DNA from: JAKIYB01 sp964590255 | GTDB taxonomy: Bacteria > Armatimonadota > Hebobacteria > CAIYQO01 | Direction: 5' to 3' | Assembly (NCBI GenBank): GCA_964590255.1 | Contig: CAZPYA010000127.1 | Span: forward strand, 1 to 14,678 | DNA: 14,678 bases | In this document: positions 1 through 6,232 of the stretch, in pieces | Position numbering within the stretch: position 1 is the first letter of the stretch | Layout: each line of letters opens with the position of its first letter | The notes under the pieces: generated by a model | The model's database searches: none | What the model was told of the DNA's origin: nothing | What the model saw: the letters and a program-made list of their open reading frames with translations, nothing else | Program-made: the position numbers and the translations under genes

Positions 1-418
1 CGTGATCATCACGAAAGATGCCGGCGCCGTGGGGGCCGCGGAGAAGAAGGTTGTTATCTGTCGAGTCGGCGAAGTCCACCAACCCCAGCGCCGGTTTCTC
101 CCAATGCAAGCCGTCCGTCGATTCCGCATAGCAGACCCCCACCTCGCGGGTACCGGCGTAATAGCGCGTTGTGGCCCGTTGCGCGGATGGCGTATTCGTC
201 TCCGCTTCATCGACGATGAAGGGGCTGTACCAGCAGCGGTATCGTCCGTTCTCATGCAGAATATTGGCGTAGACGTTGTCGAGGCGTACCTCCCACGGCC
301 GGTCCTCGATGAAGAGTGGATTCGCTGGCTCCTTTGTCACTGGGCCGGGCATGATCTGGGCATCGCACACGTCATCGATGACACGAGGGTCGAGCAGCAT
401 ATACGTCTTACGTGGCAA
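1..418 (-). CDS. GH32/43-like five-bladed beta-propeller protein, N-terminal part (runs off left edge)
   Basis: Only the first 139 codons are in the window; the reading frame is open to base 1. The signature CYAESTDGLHWEKP at residues 106-119, plus the preceding GRYRCWYSPF stretch, is the blade motif of GH32/GH43-type propeller glycosidases. It matches the corresponding part of the propeller gene at 2204-3844, so the two are paralogues flanking the GH127 gene. The start chosen is a TTG at 418, because GGGAG lies 6 nt upstream of it; the alternative ATG at 400 has no ribosome-binding site. With the TTG start the gene overlaps the GH127 stop codon (408-410), which indicates translational coupling. 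Catalytic residues and substrate cannot be judged from this fragment. No signal peptide is visible. The propeller assignment is fairly secure; the enzymatic activity is inferred. Confidence 0.72.
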   Translation of the reverse strand, partial: MPRKTYMLLDPRVIDDVCDAQIMPGPVTKEPANPLFIEDRPWEVRLDNVYANILHENGRYRCWYSPFIVDEAETNTPSAQRATTRYYAGTREVGVCYAESTDGLHWEKPALGLVDFADSTDNNLLLRGPHGAGIFRDDH

Positions 419-2201
419 AGCAATCTCCCGTCAGTTCGTCATCGACCGTGCATCTCATGTCGAGCACATGGACATAGGTCACAATCCCCGTGGGGTCGAC
501 GAATTCCGTGAAGGTTACCGTCTCCTCCGGCGCACCTTTACTCCATTCTCCGGGCGCTTCCACCAGAGCGCGTGCCGTCACCTTCAGGCCTCCGGGGCGA
601 ATCGTGTCATCCGGTTCGGGGTCGCCAAACGAGGCCGGATCAATGACAATCCCCGTGAACGCCGGGTATTTCGCCAACAACGCGGCGTTCTGCGCGGTAC
701 CGAGACAGTAGACGACCGGCCCGCGCAGCAGTGCCACCTTGCCCTCCTGCATCTGGCGTCCTTTCACCAGGCGCCAGGACATCGGCAGGTCGAGGGTGAT
801 GGTATCGCCTGCCTTCCATGTGCGTTGTACGGTGTATGCACCGACAGGCGCTGGGGTCGCTGACTCATCGTTGATCGCCATGGTGGCACCGTGACACCAG
901 CGAGGGATACGCAGCCGCAACGGAAATGCGATCGGACGCGTCGGCTCAACGCGAATCACCACCCGGCCCGACGCGGGGTAGTCTGTCTCCTGCACCAGCG
1001 TCACCGCGGTATCAGGCGCCATCGGCACGGTAATGGTGGAGGCGGTATACAAGTTTACAGCTAGGCCGCCATCGGCACATCGATAATACACCATCGCCGG
1101 CAGTTCACTCATGATACGCCGGTAGTTCCCCGGACAACAGAAGCCATCCTGGTCGAAGTATGCGCGCGGGCCAGTGAAGGGCGTGAAGTAGCGTATCCGC
1201 CGACCGGCGGGATCCTGCGCGGCAAACAGCGCATTGTAGACGGTACGCTCTATCACGTCGCCGTAGCGCAGGTCACCGTCTACACGCAACAGGCTATCCA
1301 ACCAGCGCAACAGATACGCGGTGACGCAGGATTCGCCAATCGCACCGGCGCCGTTTTGCGTATACGAGAAATATTCACCGTCGGACGCGGAACCGACGAC
1401 ATTCAGCCCACCACCTTGCCGCAGCAGCTCGCATCGCATATAGGCGGTCATCTCTAGTAACGCGGCGTCGCCGTCGTGCCGGTACAGCTCTGTCTGCGCA
1501 TAGCAGCGCGCGAGCATAACATAGACGTGGGCAGGACGCGTGTCGAAGGTTTGCCGCCATTCACGCAGCGAGGCACACTGCACCTCTGCCTGCGCATTAC
1601 CGTGGCGTGCTTCAGCGGCAAAAGTGAGATAGCGGGGCTCACCTGTCGCACGATAGAGCGCGATGAATGCTTCCGACAACCCGGCGGTGCTGACTTCTTC
1701 CGGTTTCGCGTCACGAGAGAAGGTGGCGATGATATAGTCGCCGAGGGCGCAGGCATCACGCCGTGATTGCGCATCAGCACTGGCATGCCAGTGCTGTACC
1801 AGCGCGAGCAGCAGGTATTCCTGATCATGGAGCACCCAGTTGCGATGGTTTTGGTGCGCCTCTGGCTCAGGTTGGAAGGTGCCGATATAACCATCGGTAT
1901 CGCGGGTGGCGATGATGTCGGCGATCAGTTGCGTCGTTCGCGCCTGCACCGCCGGGTCACCGGTGAACGCACCGAAGCGGCTGCCGGCATCAATCAACTT
2001 TCCAACGCCGATATAATGGTAATTGTCGGTGAACGGCCGTGTGCGGAACGGCTCAATAAATGACACCTCAAAGTCGAGTACCATATAGTGCCGATAAATG
2101 AGGTCGTGGATACGCCGGCCGATTTCGCCGGCCAGTTCCCGCTGCGTCAACGCGATTGGCTGCAGTTGATCGGTGATCAGTAGCTCGGGTGTCGTAGACA
2201 T
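408..2201 (-). CDS. GH127-family glycosidase (beta-L-arabinofuranosidase type, DUF1680)
   Basis: This 597-residue protein has the length and layout of GH127: an (alpha/alpha)6 barrel followed by beta-sandwich domains. From knowledge of the family, the active site is a zinc-thiolate centre with a cysteine nucleophile. The matching residues are visible here: acid/base candidate E276 in GEYF, zinc ligands E290 and C292 in ESC, and the paired cysteines C355-C356 in CCPGN, one the nucleophile and one a ligand. All expected residues are present, so the enzyme looks active. The early segment around DGYIGTFQ (residues 103-110) and the late RLRIPRWC and LLRGPVVYC stretches also fit the family. No signal peptide is seen, so it is probably cytoplasmic and acts on imported oligosaccharides. 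The start lies 2 nt after the stop of the upstream propeller gene, with AGGAG at 2213-2217. Related families such as GH146 share the fold, so the exact sugar is uncertain. Confidence 0.9.
   Translation of the reverse strand: MSTTPELLITDQLQPIALTQRELAGEIGRRIHDLIYRHYMVLDFEVSFIEPFRTRPFTDNYHYIGVGKLIDAGSRFGAFTGDPAVQARTTQLIADIIATRDTDGYIGTFQPEPEAHQNHRNWVLHDQEYLLLALVQHWHASADAQSRRDACALGDYIIATFSRDAKPEEVSTAGLSEAFIALYRATGEPRYLTFAAEARHGNAQAEVQCASLREWRQTFDTRPAHVYVMLARCYAQTELYRHDGDAALLEMTAYMRCELLRQGGGLNVVGSASDGEYFSYTQNGAGAIGESCVTAYLLRWLDSLLRVDGDLRYGDVIERTVYNALFAAQDPAGRRIRYFTPFTGPRAYFDQDGFCCPGNYRRIMSELPAMVYYRCADGGLAVNLYTASTITVPMAPDTAVTLVQETDYPASGRVVIRVEPTRPIAFPLRLRIPRWCHGATMAINDESATPAPVGAYTVQRTWKAGDTITLDLPMSWRLVKGRQMQEGKVALLRGPVVYCLGTAQNAALLAKYPAFTGIVIDPASFGDPEPDDTIRPGGLKVTARALVEAPGEWSKGAPEETVTFTEFVDPTGIVTYVHVLDMRCTVDDELTGDCFAT
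425..429 (-). promoter_or_regulatory. Ribosome-binding site deciding a TTG start
   Basis: GGGAG reads on the minus strand 6 nt before TTG 418. It lies inside the last codons of the GH127 gene and supports the non-ATG start of the downstream propeller gene. Confidence 0.5.
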
Positions 2202-2203
2202 GT

Positions 2204-3844
2204 TCAGTCGTTCTCCTGATCGTAAAATGCAAAGCCATACAAATCAGCATCAACCAGGTGGATAGCCAGGCGCACCGGCGTGTTCCACAGCGCGCGCACG
2301 TCGGCGTTACCCCGCCAGGTGACAGTGTGCCAGATGTCATCGCCGTGGATGGGATCGCAGTCGGCAGCGCTGAAGCCAATATACGGTCGGTGGTGTGGGT
2401 CTAATACCTCAACCCGCGCATGACCGAATTGCACGTTGGCGTTGATACGCAAGCGGTCACCCTCAAACACAAATTGCTTGGTCAGCACGCGCCCGGCATG
2501 GCGGCTGCGCAACGCGGCGTACCCGTCCTCGCGCAGCACCAACCCACCCACGGTACGGCGAGTGTTTGAGCTGTAGGGGTCAGCACCCAGCGCTTTTGCA
2601 ATGGCATACCGCTCGGTGAAAATGACGCGATCCGCCTCCGGTGCCAGCACCGGGTTATCGACACGTTCAATCGTCCATTGTTGCACCGGATTGGCACAGT
2701 AGGGGATGATCGTCCGTCCGCCACTGGTGAGCGCGCCAGCCGCGGTGAAGCAGGCATAGCCATAATCCGGGCTGCCGGGCGGGCCGTTGTCTACCCACGG
2801 TTCCGGCCTATGCGCGCGGGTGAAGCGCGCGCCGTCGCGACTGCTATACAGCGCCAGCGTCACATGAAATTGGTCGCGCCAATTGGCGCCATTGCCGCCG
2901 ACCTGCCACAGCGGATCGGTGTGGCACTCGCCGACGATGAGGACATAGAGCCCGCCGACCTTGCGAATAGAAGCTTCGTGGAACTCGCGGTCGGGGGGCA
3001 GCGTCGGGTCCCAGTCCACCGACAGCGCCACTTCCTTCGGCGACCAGTGGATGAAGTCCGGACTGGTCTGCCGGCCGATCTGCCGCGTGCGCGGCCCGTG
3101 GTGCCAGTGGTGCGAATACTGACTGAAGCCGATATATTGTTCTGTCGCCGCATCCCAGATGATGCGCATCTCGTGTTGATGGCGCTGCGGCACGTCATCG
3201 CTGATCATTGTCCAATGCACCCCATCCGGTGACGCCGCCACCCGCGACAGCACCCGCTGCCCACGCGCCGGCGCCTCAGACGCGGGATTGTAGAGCAGCA
3301 GGAACTTGCGCTCCGGCTCCTCGCGCCAGCGTGGATTCAGCACCAACCCGGCATGGCAGACATCCGTATGCACGATATTCGTCCGGCGATGCTCATTGAA
3401 GGGCAGCGCGTCATCACGCAACGCCTTCTCCCAGTGCAGCCCATCCGCCGATTCCGCGTAGCAGAGCACCTGCCCGTTGCCGAAGATATCGCCGGTGACG
3501 GTTTGCATATACCAGAGCTTGTAAAGGCCGTCCTCCGGATCTTGCAGCGCACCAGCGACAGCGGGATTGAACCCCGCCTGCTCCCAGGGGAGGTCGCTCC
3601 ACGCCAGCAGTGACGCCTTCTCCGGGGTGACAATCACGCGCTCGACGCCGTTCAGTGCGTCGAGCATGAAATTGTCGAGAAAGAGCTGCCGTTCGGTGCC
3701 AATATGCGTAAACGGTAGCGCGTAATCCGGCGAAAAGTAGGGGTAATTCAGCTCAAACGGCCGCCGTCCGGCAAGTGTGTCGTCGATTTTGCGCGCCAGG
3801 TCCAACGGTTCGGTGGCGGATTTCGGTTCGGGTCGATCGTGCAT
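2204..3844 (-). CDS. GH32/43-like five-bladed beta-propeller glycosidase homologue
   Basis: A 546-residue protein. Four similar blade motifs are visible: CYAESADGLHWEK (128-140), SRVAASPDGVHW (200-211), RQTSPDFIHWSP (258-269) and LYSSRDGARF (332-341). Each is the 'S.DG.hW' hairpin typical of GH32/GH43/GH68 propellers. The segment after about residue 430 is a C-terminal beta-sandwich-like module, as in GH32. The N-terminal stretch QLFLDNFMLDALNGVERV is shared in style with bacterial proteins usually annotated as hypothetical glycosyl hydrolases. The start is ATG 3844 because GGAG sits 5 nt before it; an upstream in-frame ATG at 3883 would overlap proA and lacks such a site. It is the first glycosidase of the cluster, 19 nt after proA and 2 nt before the GH127 gene. 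No signal peptide is seen. Hydrolase activity is inferred and the substrate is unknown. Confidence 0.82.
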   Translation of the reverse strand: MHDRPEPKSATEPLDLARKIDDTLAGRRPFELNYPYFSPDYALPFTHIGTERQLFLDNFMLDALNGVERVIVTPEKASLLAWSDLPWEQAGFNPAVAGALQDPEDGLYKLWYMQTVTGDIFGNGQVLCYAESADGLHWEKALRDDALPFNEHRRTNIVHTDVCHAGLVLNPRWREEPERKFLLLYNPASEAPARGQRVLSRVAASPDGVHWTMISDDVPQRHQHEMRIIWDAATEQYIGFSQYSHHWHHGPRTRQIGRQTSPDFIHWSPKEVALSVDWDPTLPPDREFHEASIRKVGGLYVLIVGECHTDPLWQVGGNGANWRDQFHVTLALYSSRDGARFTRAHRPEPWVDNGPPGSPDYGYACFTAAGALTSGGRTIIPYCANPVQQWTIERVDNPVLAPEADRVIFTERYAIAKALGADPYSSNTRRTVGGLVLREDGYAALRSRHAGRVLTKQFVFEGDRLRINANVQFGHARVEVLDPHHRPYIGFSAADCDPIHGDDIWHTVTWRGNADVRALWNTPVRLAIHLVDADLYGFAFYDQEND

Positions 3845-3849
3845 ATTTT

Positions 3850-3853
3850 CTCC
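3850..3853 (-). promoter_or_regulatory. Ribosome-binding site fixing the propeller gene start
   Basis: GGAG on the minus strand lies 5 nt ahead of ATG 3844, in the 19-nt gap after the proA stop. It favours this start over the in-frame ATG at 3883. Confidence 0.6.
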
Positions 3854-3863
3854 AGGTGTATGA

Positions 3864-5111
3864 TTACCCGCGCAGGTGCCCATGACCGTAGGCGACCCAT
3901 TTATAGCTGGTCAGTTCTTCCGGGCCGACGGGGCCGCGGGCGTGGAGCTTGTCGGTGCTGATGCCCACCACCGCGCCCAGGCCGTAGTCGCCGCCGCCGG
4001 AGAGGCGGGTGGAGGCATTGACCAGCACGGAGGCGGCATCCACCCCGGCGACGAAGCGGTCGGCGAGGACCAGGCTGCCGGTGATAATGCCGTCAGTGTG
4101 GCCGGAGCCGTAGGTGTTGATGTGCGCGATGGCGGCGTCCACGCCGTCGACCACGCGCACGGAGAGAATCGGCGCCAGGTATTCGGTCGTCCAATCGTCC
4201 TCCGTCGCCGGCGCCATCGGCACGACAGCGCGGACGCGCGCGTCGCCGCGTAGCTCCACCCCCTGCGCGCGCAGGGCCTCGGCGAGGGCAGGCAGCACGC
4301 GCTCGACGGCGGCGGCGTCGACGAGCAGCGTCTCCAGCGCGTTGCACACCTCCACCTTGTCGCACTTCGAGTTCACCACCAGTGCCACCGCCATGTCGTG
4401 GTCGGCGTCGGCGGCGACATACTGGTGGCAGATGCCGTCGTAATGCTTGATGACGGGAATGCGGCTTTCTGCGGCGATGCGCTGGATGAGCGACTTGCCG
4501 CCGCGCGGGATGATGACGTCGATGTATCGGTCCAACTGCAGCAGCTCGCCCACCGCGGCGCGGTCGGAGGTACGCACGATTTGCACCGCGTCGGCGGGCA
4601 CGCCGGCGTCGGCCGCGGCCGCCGCCATGAGGTCGGCGAGGAGGATATTCGTGCGCAGCGCCTCGGAGCCACCGCGCAGGATGACGGCGTTGCCGCTTTT
4701 TACGCACACCGCCGCCGCGTCGGTGGTGACGTTGGGGCGCGACTCGTAGATGATGCCGATGACGCCCAGCGGCACGCTGACGCGCTGCACGCGCAGGCCC
4801 GATGGGCGCACGTGGCCTTTGCTGATGACGCCCAGCGGGTCGGGCAGTTCCGCCACTTCTACCAGACGGTCATACATATAGGCGAGGGTCTTCTCGGACA
4901 AGCGCAGCCGCTGCAACAGCGGGCCGCTGAGGCCACCGGCTTCCGCCTCCGCCAGGTCGGCGGCGTTCGCCTGCTGAATCTCAGCGCCGCGGGCGCGTAA
5001 TGCTTCCGCCATTCCGCGCAGTGCCGCCGCCCGCACGCGACCCGGCAACGTGCCCAGCACTCGCCCGGCATCGCGGGCGCGCTGGGCCATCTCATGCATC
5101 GAGGTATCCAT
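3864..5111 (-). CDS. proA: Gamma-glutamyl phosphate reductase (glutamate-5-semialdehyde dehydrogenase)
   Basis: ProA performs the NADPH-dependent reduction of gamma-glutamyl phosphate to glutamate-5-semialdehyde, the second step of proline synthesis, in the cytoplasm. The 415-residue length is normal for the family. The catalytic cysteine is C256 in VCNALETLL. The family signature V-x5-AIAHINTYGSGHTDGI spans residues 321-342, and the conserved end GISTDKLHARGPVG is at 383-396. All landmarks are intact. Start ATG 5111 gives a protein beginning MDTSMHEMAQRARDAG. A longer in-frame reading from 5198 would run into the upstream RyR remnant and is less likely. No ribosome-binding site precedes ATG 5111; a good promoter lies so close that the transcript is probably leaderless. 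No proB is adjacent. The glycosidase genes follow with only 19 nt between, so they may be read through from this promoter. Third codon positions look more GC-rich than in the glycosidase genes. Confidence 0.96.
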   Translation of the reverse strand: MDTSMHEMAQRARDAGRVLGTLPGRVRAAALRGMAEALRARGAEIQQANAADLAEAEAGGLSGPLLQRLRLSEKTLAYMYDRLVEVAELPDPLGVISKGHVRPSGLRVQRVSVPLGVIGIIYESRPNVTTDAAAVCVKSGNAVILRGGSEALRTNILLADLMAAAAADAGVPADAVQIVRTSDRAAVGELLQLDRYIDVIIPRGGKSLIQRIAAESRIPVIKHYDGICHQYVAADADHDMAVALVVNSKCDKVEVCNALETLLVDAAAVERVLPALAEALRAQGVELRGDARVRAVVPMAPATEDDWTTEYLAPILSVRVVDGVDAAIAHINTYGSGHTDGIITGSLVLADRFVAGVDAASVLVNASTRLSGGGDYGLGAVVGISTDKLHARGPVGPEELTSYKWVAYGHGHLRG

Positions 5112-5117
5112 GCCGGT

Positions 5118-5146
5118 ATCGTAACATGCGGAGACGCGCTTGCCAA
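5118..5146 (-). promoter_or_regulatory. Sigma70-type promoter of proA, predicted leaderless start
   Basis: On the minus strand TTGGCA (5146-5141) is followed after exactly 17 nt by TACGAT (5123-5118). Six nt separate the -10 box from ATG 5111, so transcription would begin at or next to the A of the start codon. This agrees with the absence of a Shine-Dalgarno sequence. Prediction only. Confidence 0.55.
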
Positions 5147-5166
5147 CAGGGGCGGGCGCCCGGCCG

Positions 5167-5318
5167 TCACGGCTTTTCGATGCGATACCCCAGGGCAATA
5201 ATCACCTTCAGCGCTTCCATGGCCGTCCGGAGATCATACGCTTTTTCACCTTCGGTCAATTGCGCATACGGCACCAGATCGGGATGCTGCTGCTTCGTGT
5301 CATCGCGCGCCGAACCTG
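5167..5318 (-). pseudogene. RyR-domain protein remnant, C-terminal half only
   Basis: The last 49 codons before a TGA stop encode ARDDTKQQHPDLVPY followed by AQLTEGEKAYDLRTAMEALK and IIALGYRIEKP. This is the second half of a bacterial RyR domain (the repeat first named from ryanodine receptors), whose typical ending is RDD..KQHP.LVPY..L.E.EK.YD, then ..LK.I..LGY.I. The tryptophan-rich first half of the domain is missing. Family resemblance stops near 5316, about 20 nt from the start of the oppositely oriented remnant at 5340, and no start codon with a ribosome-binding site is seen. The minus-strand frame stays open further upstream, but that part is only the antisense of the neighbouring remnant. 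It is probably non-functional. Bacterial RyR domains occur in putative nucleotide-sensing or conflict systems; the role here is inference. Confidence 0.68.
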
Positions 5319-5339
5319 GGCGCGGCAATTCACGCCGGC

Positions 5340-6049
5340 GTGACGGGCATGCGCATCCTGCAGGTGCTGGGGTACGGCGAACAAGACCTGAAGGGCATCC
5401 AGCAGGCGCTGCACCAGGTGCGCGACGTGGTGCTGTCCGGTTGCATCCCGTTGGTGTTCTGGGAGGAATTCGACACCACGCTGGGAGCGCACCCCTGGGG
5501 ATGGCTGCGCTATTTCCTAGCGCAGATTTTGGACGACGGCACCGGCGCGCCGCACATCGATCCGGGCGTGCTACGCGCCTTCCTGCAGGTGCGCGAATAC
5601 CGACACGGCACTCGCTCGATGGAGTCGATTTTCGCCACGAGCCGGCTGACCGGCCAGCGCACTTTTGAATACTCGGCGCTGCCCAGCAAGGCCCAGCTCG
5701 CGATTCACGCCGACGGCCGCGAGTTTCATGCGCTGGTGCAGGCGCCGGAGATGACCAGCCCGCTACTGGAAAAACTGACAGCGGCCGCCCACCACGTCTA
5801 CAGCAAGCAGGAACTCGCGCAGGCGAAAGACGCACAACGCGACCCACGCCCCGACACGCTGGTGGAGCCCAACTCACCGCTGAGTCACAGGCGCAGAATT
5901 GTGATAATCTGCGCGGCATCGCCGTGACGTTGGCAGCGGTGATGGGGACAGACGCGCTGCCGGAAGCCGAGAAGGACTACGACCGCGTCCTCATCTCGAG
6001 CATCCCCGCTATTCTGGAGGAGGCCGGGTATACGGTAGCCCGGCTGTAA
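5340..6049 (+). pseudogene. RyR-domain-associated ATPase remnant, 5'-truncated, internally deleted and frameshifted
   Basis: The readable frame from 5340 gives PLVFWEEFDTTLG (a Walker-B-like segment) and then WGWLRYFLAQILDD. It next jumps directly to IDPGVLRAFL, YRHGTRSMESI, the SALPSKAQLAIHADGREF block and AAAHHVYSKQEL. As I recall the family, a large segment normally separates the WLRYFLAPMQDG motif from the IDPGVLRAFL block, so an in-frame internal deletion is likely. No Walker A precedes the Walker B, so the 5' end is lost. This frame stops at 5925-5927. A different frame then carries DALPEAEKDYDRVL and IPAILEEAGYTVARL up to the TAA at 6047-6049, which is the end of a second RyR domain. 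A frameshift and a further deletion therefore lie between about 5850 and 5945. The intact protein would be a large P-loop ATPase with a C-terminal RyR domain. No ribosome-binding site precedes the 5340 GTG. Confidence 0.72.
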
Positions 6050-6084
6050 CCGAGCACGCCGCATCACGAAACGTATTTACGGAA

Positions 6085-6157
6085 GCGGTCATTGATTATG
6101 TAGAGATATCGCGGCACATCACAAGCTTTATCGCACAGATGGCATCGCAATGACCGC
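6085..6157. repeat. Inverted repeat, 10-bp perfect arms
   Basis: GCGGTCATTG at 6085-6094 is the exact reverse complement of CAATGACCGC at 6148-6157, with 53 nt between. It lies in the gene-free spacer between the RyR remnant and the end of the protease gene. Function unknown; it may be chance or a relic. Confidence 0.5.
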
Positions 6158-6205
6158 GTCCCAATATGACTTATCGGTGTCCGTCCCTGTAATCTGGCAT
6201 CTGTG
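6134..6205. repeat. Inverted repeat, 8-bp perfect arms, overlapping the previous one
   Basis: CACAGATG at 6134-6141 is the reverse complement of CATCTGTG at 6198-6205. Both arms are part of GGCATC-containing stretches. Its left arm lies inside the interval of the 10-bp repeat. Confidence 0.4.
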
Positions 6206-6214
6206 TCTCATCTC

Positions 6215-6232
6215 ACGCCGCAGTTACGGCGT
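6215..6232 (-). terminator. Weak hairpin straddling the protease stop codon
   Basis: ACGCCG, a 6-nt loop, then CGGCGT form a perfect 6-bp stem that contains the TAA stop (6224-6226) in its loop. No T-tract follows on the minus strand, so it is not a classical intrinsic terminator. It may only stabilise the 3' end. Confidence 0.2.

Noticed and set aside
3845..3883. Upstream ATG 3883 as start of the propeller gene
   Set aside because: It would overlap the end of proA and has no ribosome-binding site, whereas ATG 3844 has GGAG at 5 nt.
5319..5919. Minus-strand extension of the RyR remnant frame up to 5919
   Set aside because: Beyond about 5318 it is antisense of the ATPase remnant, which carries the recognisable family motifs; the open frame is fortuitous.
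6050..6223. Small gene or RNA gene in the spacer
   Set aside because: No frame with a start, ribosome-binding site and coding character, and no tRNA-like fold; only the inverted repeats stand out.
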